Origin: DAITQM01 sp039794245
GTDB lineage: Bacteria; Pseudomonadota; Gammaproteobacteria; Xanthomonadales; Wenzhouxiangellaceae
Direction: 5' to 3'
Assembly: GCA_039794245.1 (NCBI GenBank)
Contig: JBDIVS010000001.1
Span: 144,065 to 208,064 of the forward strand
DNA length: 64,000 nucleotides
This document shows positions 8,667 through 21,413 of this stretch, one piece after another. The notes below the pieces were generated by a model that did not search any database, was not told where the DNA came from, and saw nothing but the letters and a program-made list of their open reading frames with translations. How positions within the stretch are numbered: the first letter of the stretch is position 1; the number at the start of each line of letters is the position of its first letter. The translations under genes were made by a program, and so were the position numbers.

Positions 8667-9461
8667 ATGCGGATCGTCTCGCACACCGCTTCCAACACCG
8701 AAATCGTCGCCGCCCTCGGCCTCGATCACCACCTGGTCGGCGTCGATGACCATTCCGACTACCCGCCCGACCTGGTCGCCAGCCTGCCGCGCATCGGCCC
8801 GGACCTCGGCATAGACGTCGCCAGGGTCAAAGCCCTCAACCCTGATCTCGTCCTCACCTCGTTGACGCTGCCCGGCCACGAAAAAACCCTCGCCGCCTTG
8901 CGCGACGCCGGCCTGCCGCTTCTGGTGATGAACCCCATCAGCCTCGACGATATCGCCGGCGACATCGAACGGATCGCAAAAGCGCTCGGCGCCGCGTCGC
9001 GCGGCCGGGAACTGGCGACCCGTTTCCGAGCGGCACTCAGGCCGGCCGCCAGCGCCGGACCACCGCTGCCGGTTCTGGTCGAATGGTGGCCGAAACCGGT
9101 GATCGTCCCCGGCCGCGATTCGTGGGTCAACCCGCTTTTGCACCTGGCCGGCGCGTACAACCCGTGGCAATCGGCACCCGAGAAAAGCCTGGCCGTCGAA
9201 ACCTCCGAAGTCGTCTCAGCCGCGCCCGAGGCCATCGTGATCGCCTGGTGCGGCGTCCCCGAACACAACTACCGCCCGGAAATCGTCCGCCGCCGCCCCG
9301 GCTGGGCAGCGGTCCCGGCGGTCCGCAACGGCCGGATTTTCCCGGTCAGCGAAGCCTGGCTCGGCCGGCCCGGACCGCGCCTGACCGGTGGTCTCGATCG
9401 CCTGAGGCGCATCGTCGCCGGCTGCCGCTTCGCTGCTGGCCGGCCACCGCCGGCAGGTTGA
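8667..9461 (+). CDS. Cobalamin-binding (BtuF-like) helical-backbone metal receptor protein
   Basis: 264 aa. The ATG at 8667 starts the BtuF/FhuD-like fold (MRIVSHTASNTEIVAALGL, then DYPPDLVASLPRIG and VKALNPDLVLTS). The C-terminal lobe has AAPEAIVIAWCG. No signal peptide is visible, as in a group of BtuF relatives that are encoded without ABC partners. Binding of a corrinoid or iron chelate is inferred from the family. No transporter permease lies nearby; the nearest cobalamin user in the window is metH at 15-18.6 kb. Confidence 0.8.
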   Translation: MRIVSHTASNTEIVAALGLDHHLVGVDDHSDYPPDLVASLPRIGPDLGIDVARVKALNPDLVLTSLTLPGHEKTLAALRDAGLPLLVMNPISLDDIAGDIERIAKALGAASRGRELATRFRAALRPAASAGPPLPVLVEWWPKPVIVPGRDSWVNPLLHLAGAYNPWQSAPEKSLAVETSEVVSAAPEAIVIAWCGVPEHNYRPEIVRRRPGWAAVPAVRNGRIFPVSEAWLGRPGPRLTGGLDRLRRIVAGCRFAAGRPPPAG

Positions 9462-9509
9462 CCAGAAGACCAAGAAAAATCATATAGATCAAAAACTTAT
9501 CGTGCCCGG

Positions 9510-9568
9510 TTTCGATTTTGTTGCAGTATCGTAATGATTTTGTGACAAAATCGAAAATAATTTTTTTT
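9510..9568 (+). terminator. Probable terminator after the BtuF-like gene
   Basis: An 11-bp perfect inverted repeat (9510-9520 with 9546-9556) is followed by ATAA and eight T. A shorter 7-bp hairpin inside could also serve as the stem. Confidence 0.65.
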
Positions 9569-9594
9569 AGCCACGTAAAATTGACTTTTATCGC

Positions 9595-9623
9595 TTGACA
9601 ATCGCCCTCGACCAGCGTAGAAA
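9595..9623 (+). promoter_or_regulatory. Promoter-like sequence before an RNA candidate
   Basis: A perfect TTGACA -35 box, a 17-bp spacer and TAGAAA as a weak -10. No protein gene follows on this strand, which supports a non-coding transcript. Confidence 0.5.
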
Positions 9624-9629
9624 GGTAAC

Positions 9630-9805
9630 CGCGCGGAAGCCTTTCGGAGGTGAAAGCCTGCGGGGGGTGAAGCGGGGTCTGAGACCCGGTTGAAGAGACT
9701 TGGAAATGGCAGCCCGCTGTTGTTGATCTTAAGCCGGTTAGCAGATCCTCAAATCTCAAATCTTATCCGCGAGCAAGCCCCGGGCTCCAAGACACCCGGG
9801 GTTTC
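9630..9805 (+). ncRNA. Unassigned structured RNA candidate
   Basis: About 175 nt lie between a TTGACA promoter and a hairpin (CCCCGGG 9778-9784 with CCCGGGG 9795-9801) followed by TTTCGCTT. The ends can close on each other (CGCGGA 9632-9637 with TCCGCG 9766-9771). Internal hairpins such as GGGTC-TGA-GACCC are visible. There is no credible open frame. I compared it by eye with 6S, 4.5S and common riboswitches and found no convincing match. It could also be the leader of a gene displaced when the downstream repeat element inserted. Confidence 0.4.
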
Positions 9806-9821
9806 GCTTATGCGGGCCTAT

Positions 9822-9838
9822 CCCAACAGTTGCATAAA
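9822..9838 (+). repeat. Solo terminal repeat of the CCCAACAGTTGCATAAA element
   Basis: A 17-bp copy of the element's end sequence immediately precedes the full copy A in the same orientation. It is probably a leftover end from an earlier or nested insertion. Confidence 0.7.
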
Positions 9839-10017
9839 CCCAATAGTTGCATAAATTTTGCTTGAATTTATATATTTCTTCATTAAATCAATAAGTTATA
9901 AGAATATTAGTCAAAGCATCGAATTCACCCAGGGTGACGCGCCCGGTTTCTCGCCCAAGCGGGCGGCGCATCTTGTCCGCTTGACCGGGAATTCCGGGAA
10001 TTTATGCAACAGTTGGG
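9839..10017 (+). mobile_element. Short inverted-repeat element, copy A (179 bp)
   Basis: It begins CCCAATAGTTGCATAAAT and ends ATTTATGCAACAGTTGGG, so the 18-bp ends are near-perfect inverted repeats. The left half is AT-rich; the right half is GC-rich and contains CGCCCAAGCGGGCG. It has no coding frame. It is the same sequence as copy B in inverted orientation, and related to copies C, D and E. Size and structure are those of a MITE-like non-autonomous element; no transposase with matching ends lies in the window. Confidence 0.85.
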
Positions 10018-10055
10018 TTGAGATAGGGGCGGTGCGGGACACCGGCCTGGGTCGC

Positions 10056-10080
10056 GGGCATCCGGCCGGGCCGGATGCCC
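10056..10080. repeat. 10-bp hairpin downstream of the subtilase pseudogene
   Basis: GGGCATCCGG and CCGGATGCCC are separated by 5 nt. It lies just after the ancestral end of the minus-strand subtilase gene and may be its terminator, although no T-run follows. Confidence 0.5.
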
Positions 10081-10092
10081 GTGCTTTGGTCG

Positions 10093-12074
10093 TTATTGCA
10101 GGCACACAGTCAGCACTGTGCCACCATGACTATTGTTGGCGGGCACCGGATCGACCAGTTAACCGCTCATCTGCACGCCGGCGGTGACATTGATTGAGCT
10201 TTGAAACTGTTCGCAGCCGGGGGCGAAAGCGATCACGATGGGCTGCTCGACCGTGATTTCGGCGAGTGAACATTGCAGCACCGAAGGGCACACACCGGCA
10301 CACTGCGGCGGCGGGTCGAACTGGCAACTGGCCGGCACGTCCACCGCTGTCAGAGTGAACGGTGAACCGCTCGAATAGGTGATCGTTGCGCTGACATTGG
10401 GCGCGATCCGCGGGCCGTTGTTGCTGACTTGCGTGGTGATAATTCCATTGGCCGCTTGCGTGGATTGGACCGCCAGATCGGCCAGGTCGAATTGCCCGAT
10501 CGCGTCGTGCAGGTCGATAAAAGGTCCAATATGCCCAGGCACAAGGCTGCCCTGGGGGATACCGGTATGGGCCAGCAGGGAGCGCATATCGCGTGAATCC
10601 AGCGGCGTCATGCCTTGTGTCAGGCCATATTGCTGCAACAGGACGGCTGCCGCCGCAACCATCGGCGTGGCGGAGCTGGTGCCCGAGAAACTGAAAGTGT
10701 ATTTGCGGTGAATATCACCGTCCACAGTGGCCAGATCGCCGATCCAGCCCGTAGTGGCGACATTTTCGCCCCAGCCCTGCACGGAAACGCGGCTGCCGAA
10801 ATTCGAGCCCGGCTGGTTACCGGGATACAACATCCGGTTATGCCCCGTATCGGCGCTGCCTGCACCGACCAGGATGGCACCGGAATCGCCCCAGCTGCGC
10901 CAGGTGGAAAAATCCGGCCCATCGAGGTTGTTGTCACCGTTGTCGGCGACCGCCAGAACCACAACGCCGGCATCGGTACCCATCCGGGTCAGATCGAACA
11001 CCGGCATTTGCATTTCCAGGAGATTGAGACTCTGTGTCTGGTGTTCGACATAGACTACATTGCCAGCCCGGTATTCGCTGAATCGGCCAAGCTATTGCAG
11101 TAGGCTTCCAGAAGGCGTTCGACGAAAATACCGGGGACTATGCTCGTAACATACGTAGGATAGAAATGCCCGGATGCACCGTAGGCCATGCCTGTCATAC
11201 CGAACGAATTCTGTATCGATAGCACCGTGCCTAATGTGGCGGTACCGTGGTCTTTCCACTGATTGAAGAGGGGATTGCCGGTGAACGCTATCACATCCTG
11301 CTCATTCGTAATTACTGATGTATTGACATCTTCATGCGCGTCATCCCAGGTAACCGAAACCTCCGACACGCGAATGCCAAAACCGGTCAATCCGAAGCTG
11401 TGCGCGTAGGCAAAATCGCCGCCGGGGTCGGAACCGCGGTAGGATTGAAAGCCGGTGAAATCCGGTGTCGGCGACGGCGGTTCGCCGGGGAATATCGGTG
11501 TCAGCAGGGCGTACTCCACTGCCACCAGGGCGAGCAGGCTATTGCCCAGGTCGGCCATTTGCTGAGCCGTTTTCGGCTGGCTGAACGCCAGCCGGTGAAT
11601 GCCTTCGGCATCCGCTTGCTGGCGGCCGCTGCGCTCGGCGGCGATATCCTGCAAGGCGCTCAGACCCGGGCAAGTGCCCGCCGTCAGAATTGGCTGAAAG
11701 TTTGCCGATTGCGCTGCGGCTGCGGATTCGGCCTGGCTGAGATCCCAGCCGCTCAGCGAGAGTAACTGATTTTTCGCCACGCGCGCCTGGGCGGCATCCA
11801 CAAATTTGACGATCAGCGTGTAATCGTCGGTGCCGTCAAGACCGCCGGTGGAACCAGCCGGCAGCGGCGTGGCCGAAACCGGCGGCGAAGACAGCGGTTG
11901 ACGCGGTTCCAGCGCCTGTGCTATCAAGGGGGCGATGCAACCCCTGTTTCCTCCGGTGGTCGAGCCGGCTCTGTTGCTGCCGATGAACGGCGACGACGGC
12001 AGCCAGGGCATTGTGCTGAACGGCGCACAAGCAGGCGATAATCTGGGTTTTTCGATTGCACTCGGCGATGTCAC
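10093..12074 (-). pseudogene. Decayed S8 (subtilisin-family) serine protease
   Basis: Two pieces can be joined. The upstream frame (12074-11055) carries the His region (KDHGTATLGTVLS). The downstream frame (about 11100-10159) carries the catalytic Ser box (FSGTSSATPMVAAAA) and a C-terminal CARDB/DUF11-like domain. They are separated by a one-base loss near 11085-11088: past it the sequence reads VVYVEHQTQSLNLLEMQ, as in intact subtilases. A second lesion, an in-frame TAA at 10159-10161, cuts the last domain. Beyond it the frame continues LVDPVPANNS, typical of DUF11 ends, to a TAA at 10093. The 5' end overlaps the divergent FG-GAP gene and its true start is unclear. Confidence 0.75.
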
Positions 12075-13701
12075 CGGCGACGGCCGGGCAGATTTGCTGG
12101 CCGGTGCCGCACAATATGGGTTCTCGAACGGCGCCGCGGCACTGGTATTCGGCCAGCGGGCGGTTCCGATGGGGTCAGACGGCCTGGAGATGCAGGCGAT
12201 CGCCGACGGTGAGGTTGCGCCGCAGATTGCCGCGGCGGCCCTGTTCCCTCAAAGCGGTGGTCTTTTCGGCCGCCGGGTTCGGTTTCTGGGCGACCTCGAC
12301 GGCGACGGTGTCGGCGAGTTGGGCATCCATGCCGTCGAGGAATTGAACAGTCCGGCTCAGGATTTCCAGGGCGAAACCTATATCCTCTACGGCGGCCCCG
12401 ATGTCGGAGAAGTGCTGGAGGATTTCACCCGTATCCTGCCGGAAAACGGCGGCGACGGCCAGCAGGGGTTTGTCTTCACCGGCGGCCCGGGCGCAATCTT
12501 ATTGGGATTCGATTTCTTCGGCGGTCACGATATCAATGGAGACGGCCGTAACGATTTATTGATGTTTGTTGGTAACGAGTTCGAGCCCGGCCGCGGCGGC
12601 GGGCATATATTTGTGCTCTATGGCCGCGAGGGTCGCATCTTTCCGCCGCGGATCACATTCGCCGATTTGCTCGCCATGCCGGCCGACCAGGGATTTCTGA
12701 TTGTACCGCCGGTGCCTGAAGCCCCGATTCCACTCTTGGATACCAGTATCCGAAACGCCCGCTTTATCAACGATATCAACGGCGATGGTTTGGCAGAAGT
12801 GATCTTCTGCCGACAGGGGTCACAGTTTCCTAGTACTTCCAGGAACGGCGAGTGCTACGTTGTCTTAGGTAAATACGGCGCTGCACCGTTCCCACCTATG
12901 TTCGACACCGGCCGGCTGCTGATCCGCAACGGCGGCGACGGCTCAGAAGGCATGGTAATCGTCGGCAGCCGGGTCCGCGAATGTCAGGGCAGCGCGGTTG
13001 ATGTGTTTTTTCGTGAACCGGATGCCGTTGCCAGCGCCGGTGATTTCGACCACGACGGCTTCAACGACATGGTGATCGGTGCGGCCGGCTGTGTCGGGAT
13101 TCTTGGCCGGGCCTATCTATTTTTCGGCCAGTCCCATTTCCCGCCTGAACTGGACCTGCGCGATCCGGATTTTCCCGGTTCGACCGGGCCGCGTTTGATG
13201 ACGATAGTGCCGGCAACGGATGAAATGCAGAACTTCGCTTTCGGTTTTTCCGTCGGCGGCTTTGGCGATATCAACGGCGATGGATATCCGGGTATCGCCG
13301 TGCGTGACTGGGATGTGATCAGAAACGGTGCCTGAGTGATCTTCGGCCGGCCGGACCCGCCGCCGGTGTTTCAGGTTGCCGATCTGCTGCCGGAAAACGG
13401 CGGCGACGGGCGGGGTGGTTTTTTTGTGCACCAACTGCCTGACGAGGAATCTCTCGGCGAAGCGATCGCCGGTGGCGATTTCAACGGCGATGGGATACCC
13501 GATATGGCCTTCGGGGGCGGCGCGATGGACCCCGGCGACCGCTCCAACGCCGGTCGCGTCGTGGTGCTTTACGGCCGCCGGGCGTCGGTTGTCGCGGTAC
13601 ACGCTTTCACCTTCTTGGGACTTGTGCTTTTGGGTGGATGTTTACTGGCAACAACATTGTTGGTGCATCGCCAGCGCCAGGTTAACCCAACTGTTGCATA
13701 A
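11935..13701 (+). pseudogene. FG-GAP/integrin-alpha-like repeat surface protein with an in-frame stop
   Basis: At least seven calcium-binding FG-GAP cores are visible (DVTGDGRADLL, DLDGDGVGEL, DINGDGRNDLL, DINGDGLAEV, DFDHDGFNDMV, DINGDGYPGI, DFNGDGIPDMA), with VIFG/ILYGG strands between them. A TGA at 13333-13335 interrupts one repeat (GA-stop-VIFGR) and the same frame continues to 13701. It is therefore a nonsense mutation or, less likely, readthrough. The C-terminus has a membrane helix (FTFLGLVLLGGCLLATTLL) and a basic tail, an anchor for cell-surface display. The last residues NPTVA and the stop come from the end of repeat element B. No signal peptide is visible, so the 5' end may also be lost. 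Confidence 0.75.
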
Positions 13702-13864
13702 ATTCCTGGAATTCTAGGTCAAGTGGACAAGATGTGCCGCCCGCTTGGGCGAGAAACCGGGCGCGGCACCCCAGGTGAATTCGATGCTTTGACTAATATT
13801 ATCATAACTTATTGATTTAATAAAGAAATCTATAAATTCGAGCAAAATTTATGCAACTGTTGGG
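13686..13864 (-). mobile_element. Short inverted-repeat element, copy B (179 bp)
   Basis: Ends CCCAACTGTTGCATAAAT (13686-13703) and ATTTATGCAACTGTTGGG (13847-13864). Exactly the length of copy A but inverted, so the AT-rich ends of A and B point outwards and the pair brackets the subtilase/FG-GAP module. Its left end provides the terminal NPTVA-stop of the FG-GAP frame. Confidence 0.87.
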
Positions 13865-14086
13865 TTTACCTACGCGCCGCGGCCCTGCCGCAGCACCCCC
13901 TTGACCCGTCCAGCAAATCCGAAAAGCAGGCGCTGCCTGCCGCTTGCATCGGCGCCATGCCATCCCTGATTGCTGCAATCTTGACGCCAAGGCGTTTCCG
14001 GTATAGCATTAATCTTTCAATCGCGATAGAAGGATATAGTCATCGACCTGGAAACGACCAGCGAGTGCTGCCGGCTGCTCGCCGAT

Positions 14087-14970
14087 ATGACCCGGCTGCG
14101 CCTGCTCTCGTTGCTGGAACTGGACGAGTTCAGCGTCGCCGAGCTGGCGGCGGTGACCCGCCTGGCGCAGCCGCGGGTTTCGACGCATCTGGCCAAGTTG
14201 AAAGAGGCCGGATTGGTGGCCGATCGACGGGCCGGGGTGTCGGTGTATTACCGGATCGCCGCCGGGCCGGACGATACGCCGCTCGGCGCCTTGTGGAAAA
14301 CCCTCCGGGCGCACGCCGACGATGCGCTGCTCGCCGAAGATCTCCGGCGTGCCGACCGAATTCGTGCAGCACGCATCGGCGGCGGCAGTTGGGCCGACAC
14401 GGTCGCCGGCGACATGGAACGGCATTATTCGCCGGGACGCACCTGGGAAGCGGTGGCCCGGGCGCTGGTCCAACTGCTCGATCTCGGCGCCACGCTCGAT
14501 ATCGCCTCCGGCGACGGGGCGATGGCCGAACTGCTCGCCCGCCAGGCCCGGCACCTGGTCTGTGTCGATCTCAGCGAAAAAGTCGTCGCTGCCGGGCGTG
14601 AACGCCTGAGCCATCAGCCCAACGTCGAGTTCCGCCTAGGTGACATGCACGCCCTGCCGGTGGCCGATGCGTACTTCGACACCGTGCTGATGCTGCATGC
14701 CCTGACCTATTCCGAACGCCCTGCCGCAGCGCTCGAAGAAGCGGCGCGGGTACTGCGCCCAGGCGGCATCCTGGTCGTCGCGACCTTGCAGAAGCACGCC
14801 TACAAAACTGTCGTCGAAACCTTCGGCCACCGCAACCTCGGGTTCGAGATCGCCCAGCTCAGCCGCCTGCTCAGCGCCGCCGGGCTCGAAGTCCGGCACT
14901 GCCGGCGCGCTTCGGAGGAAAAGCGCCCGCCGCACTTTGCGGTATTGACGGCTCTGGCGGCCAAACCGGC

Positions 14971-14974
<4 letters not shown>
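14087..14974 (+). CDS. ArsR-type regulator fused to a SAM methyltransferase
   Basis: 295 aa from the ATG. An N-terminal winged helix (about 1-75; VAELAAVTRLAQPRVSTHLA is the recognition helix) precedes a class I methyltransferase (LDIASGDGAMAELLA, about 135-150, then VCVDLSEKV). The open frame continues upstream for about 15 conserved-looking codons (TSECCRLLAD) without ATG, GTG or TTG. An AGAAGGA site at 14028-14034 points to a rare start codon near 14042, so the true start is uncertain. It overlaps metH by 4 bp (ATGA). This fusion is often found next to metH and may sense SAM or SAH to regulate it (inference). Confidence 0.85.
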
Positions 14975-18651
<3,677 letters not shown>

Positions 18652-18730
18652 GTCTACCAGAGTTAGGACATATCGCACACTATCCTCGCCATAACGTTCG
18701 GGAATTACCATTTACTAACACATTCATAAA

Positions 18731-18864
18731 CCCAACTGTTGCATAAATTCCCGGAATTCTCAGTCAAGCTGGCGAGTGCAGCTTGTCCGATTTGCCGCGG
18801 AAGCGTAGTTATTCCTACGATTCAAGGCAAAGCTGCCACCCGCTTGGACGAGAAACCGGGCGCG
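18731..18864 (-). mobile_element. Short inverted-repeat element, copy C (truncated)
   Basis: It starts with CCCAACTGTTGCATAAAT and follows the long (233-bp) form of the element through GAGAAACCGGGCGCG. Identity then stops at about 18864, where the abiEi coding sequence begins; the AT-rich end is missing. The truncation replaced whatever followed abiEi. Confidence 0.8.
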
Positions 18865-19509
18865 ATCCTAGCAATGCCTCCAGGTAAGGCCGCATCACCT
18901 TCTCCACACGACAAATGCGCGCGTAGCTCATGAGGGTGTCGATCTGCGTATGCCGGCCCCGCACGTAACGCTTCAGTGCTTCGATGGCGGTGTCCAGCCC
19001 GATCTTGTTGCGGTACTTGAAGCAGTCGGCCAGGGTCTTCTCCGCCCCGTAGATGCGCACAGGCACACCATCCACCTCGTGGGTCTCCACGCCCTCGGTG
19101 AAGGCTTTGCCGGTAAACCAGAAGAGCCGCAGCGGCGGATGCTCCAGGCGCGGGGGCTCGGCGCCGCGCGGCAGAGCCAGATAGACCTCGTGGGGGATCT
19201 GGGTGGTGAGCTCGTGATAGGCCAGCGCCGAGATCAGGCAGATGACGCCAGCGGGCACCTTCAGGGCAACCGTCACCAGGTCGGGATTGCCCAGCGGCGG
19301 CAGGTCGGCGAGCCGGTAGAGGCCGCGGCTGAGGCGATCCAGCAGCCCTTGTCCCGCATCGTGTACAGCGTCCTGGGGTGGATGCCGAGGCGCAGGGCCT
19401 CGCTCGTACGCAGCACGCCGCTGTGGCTGTGGAACAGGTGCATCGCCGCGTCGATGAAAGCCTCGTTTGCGGTTGTTTCCTCAATCATGTTGGATATTGA
19501 TACCGTCAA
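18815..19509 (-). pseudogene. AbiEi-family antitoxin, frameshifted
   Basis: The N-terminal piece (19509-19273) is the AbiEi winged-helix start (LRTSEALRLGIHPRTLYTMRDKG). The rest (to 18815) holds the C-terminal domain (KVPAGVICLISALAYHELT, then YGAEKTLADCFKYRNKIG). The frames disagree by one base near 19345-19350: adding one G would give DKGLLDRLSRGLYRLADLP and join them. The last 16 or so residues and the stop are read from element C. The cognate AbiEii nucleotidyltransferase toxin, which normally follows, is absent. This is a remnant of a type IV toxin-antitoxin system. Confidence 0.8.
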
Positions 19510-19581
19510 TTATTAGATATTGCAAGTTATTTTATCCGCGACAGAAAAGCAAAACAAGCAATCAATGCTTTGAAAAACAAC

Positions 19582-21210
19582 CTACTCCCACTCGATGGTG
19601 GCCGGGGGTTTGCCGGAGGTGTCGTAAACGACGCGTGAGATGCCGCTGATTTCGTTGATGATGCGGCGGGTGACGTGGTCGAGGAAGTCCCACGGCAGGT
19701 GAGCGGCGCGGGCGGTCATAAAATCGACGGTTTCGACGGCGCGCAGCGCGACGACGTATTCGTAGCGCCGGCCGTCGCCGACGACGCCGACCGACTTGAC
19801 CGGCAGGAACACGGTGAACGCCTGGGCAACCTTGTCGTAGAGACCGGCGCGGCGCAATTCCTCGATGAAGATCCGGTCGGCACGCTGCACCAGATCGACA
19901 TATTCGGGCTCCACCGCACCGAGGATGCGCACCGCGAGCCCGGGGCCGGGAAACGGGTGGCGCTCGATCAGTTCGCGCGGCAGGCCAAGGTGGGCGCCGA
20001 GCTTGCGGACTTCGTCCTTGAACAGCTCGCGCAACGGTTCGAGCAGTTTCAGGTGCATGCGCTCGGGCAGGCCGCCGACATTGTGGTGCGATTTGATCAC
20101 CTTGGCCTTGCCGGTCGCGGCGCCGGCCGATTCGATCACATCGGGGTAGATCGTGCCTTGCGCGAGCCAGCGGATGCCGCTCAGCTTCGCCGCCTCCGCT
20201 TCGAAGACGGCGATGAATTCGCCGCCGATGACCTTGCGCTTGCGTTCCGGATCGGAGATACCGGCCAGCGCCGCGAGAAAACGCCCGCCAGCTTCGGCCT
20301 TGATCACCCTGATGCCGAAGTGGCGGCCGAAGGTCGCCATCACCTGTTCGGCCTCGCCGTGGCGCAAAAGCCCGGTATCGACGAAGATGCACACTAATCG
20401 GTCGCCGATCGCGCGGTGCAGCAATGCGGCGACGACCGCCGAATCGACGCCGCCCGACAAACCCAAAAGTACCTGATCTTTGCCTACCGCCTGTTGCACG
20501 CGGGAGGTCAGATCGTCGAGGATGGTCTCGGTGGTCCAGGTCGCCGCAGCGCCGCAGATGTCGTGGACGAAGCGTTCGAGCAGCCGCATGCCCTGAGGGG
20601 TGTGCGTGACTTCGGGATGGAATTGCAGGCCGTAGATGCGCCGCGTGTCGTCGCCCATCGCGGCGATCGGCGCCGAGGCGGTTCGGCCGATCAGGCTGAA
20701 GCCCGGCGGCAACACGCTGACCCGGTCGCCGTGGCTCATCCAGACGTCGAGCCACGGCCGGCCGGCTTCGTCGAGGCGGTCCTCGATACCGGCCAGGAGG
20801 CGGGTCGGTTCGACGATTTCGAGCGCCGCGTGGCCGAATTCCTTCTCGTCGCTCGCTTCGACCGTGCCGCCGAGCTGCAGGGCGAGCGCCTGCATGCCGT
20901 AGCACAAACCCAGGATCGGTACGCCGGCGGCCAGCACGGCATCGGGGATGCGCGGCGTTTCGTCGCCGGTGACCGATTCGGGGCCGCCCGAGAGAATGAT
21001 GCCGGCCGGCAGCAGCGCAGTGAGCGCCACCGGCGCCCGGTCCCAGGCGACAATTTCACTGAATACACCTAATTCGCGAACCCGGCGGGCGATCAGTTGG
21101 GTGTACTGCGAACCGAAATCGACGATCAGGATCCGGCCGGCATGACAATCGCCAACGTCACTATACCCAACAGTTGTATAAATTTTGCTTGAATTTATAG
21201 ATTTCTTCAT
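19582..21210 (-). CDS. guaA: GMP synthase (glutamine-hydrolysing) GuaA with element-derived start
   Basis: 542 aa in the open frame. The class I amidotransferase domain has the nucleophile box (LGLCYGMQALA), the ATP pyrophosphatase domain has the P-loop LLGLSGGVDSAVVAAL, and the C-terminal dimerisation domain ends DTSGKPPATIEWE. It aminates XMP to GMP. The conserved protein begins at RILIVDFGSQYTQL, but no ATG, GTG or TTG exists in frame between there and the ATG at 21210. That ATG lies inside repeat element D, so about 15 N-terminal codons are element sequence. No Shine-Dalgarno is visible before it. Element D separates guaA from guaB, with which it would normally form an operon. Confidence 0.95.
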   Translation of the reverse strand: MKKSINSSKIYTTVGYSDVGDCHAGRILIVDFGSQYTQLIARRVRELGVFSEIVAWDRAPVALTALLPAGIILSGGPESVTGDETPRIPDAVLAAGVPILGLCYGMQALALQLGGTVEASDEKEFGHAALEIVEPTRLLAGIEDRLDEAGRPWLDVWMSHGDRVSVLPPGFSLIGRTASAPIAAMGDDTRRIYGLQFHPEVTHTPQGMRLLERFVHDICGAAATWTTETILDDLTSRVQQAVGKDQVLLGLSGGVDSAVVAALLHRAIGDRLVCIFVDTGLLRHGEAEQVMATFGRHFGIRVIKAEAGGRFLAALAGISDPERKRKVIGGEFIAVFEAEAAKLSGIRWLAQGTIYPDVIESAGAATGKAKVIKSHHNVGGLPERMHLKLLEPLRELFKDEVRKLGAHLGLPRELIERHPFPGPGLAVRILGAVEPEYVDLVQRADRIFIEELRRAGLYDKVAQAFTVFLPVKSVGVVGDGRRYEYVVALRAVETVDFMTARAAHLPWDFLDHVTRRIINEISGISRVVYDTSGKPPATIEWE

Positions 21211-21398
21211 TAAATAAATAAGTTATGATAATATTAGTCTAAACATCGAATTCACCCAGGGTGACGCGCCCGGTTTCTCGCCCAAGCGGGCGGCAGCTTT
21301 GCCTTGAATCGTAGGAATAACTACGCTTCTGCAGCAAATCGAACAAGCTGCACTCGCTCACTTGAGCGAGCATTCCGGGAATTTATGCAATAGTCGGG
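21166..21398 (+). mobile_element. Short inverted-repeat element, copy D (233 bp), between guaB and guaA
   Basis: Ends CCCAACAGTTGTATAAAT (21166-21183) and ATTTATGCAATAGTCGGG (21381-21398). Long form: relative to copies A and B it has an extra stretch of 54 bp in the GC-rich half, including GTAG-N6-CTAC. TATA lies directly outside both ends, possibly a target duplication. It begins 15 bp after the guaB stop and reaches into the guaA reading frame. Confidence 0.87.
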
Positions 21399-21413
21399 TA
21401 TAGGCGGCAGCGC

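Noticed and set aside
9630..9805. Possible TPP riboswitch because of a CTGAGACCC stretch
   Set aside because: The second half of the TPP core (GAACCTGAtC and the terminal GGGAA pairing) is absent, and no thiamine gene follows.
12000..13600. Subtilase/FG-GAP module as a prophage or secretion system
   Set aside because: No phage structural, integrase or secretion genes lie within the module; it holds only the two decayed genes.
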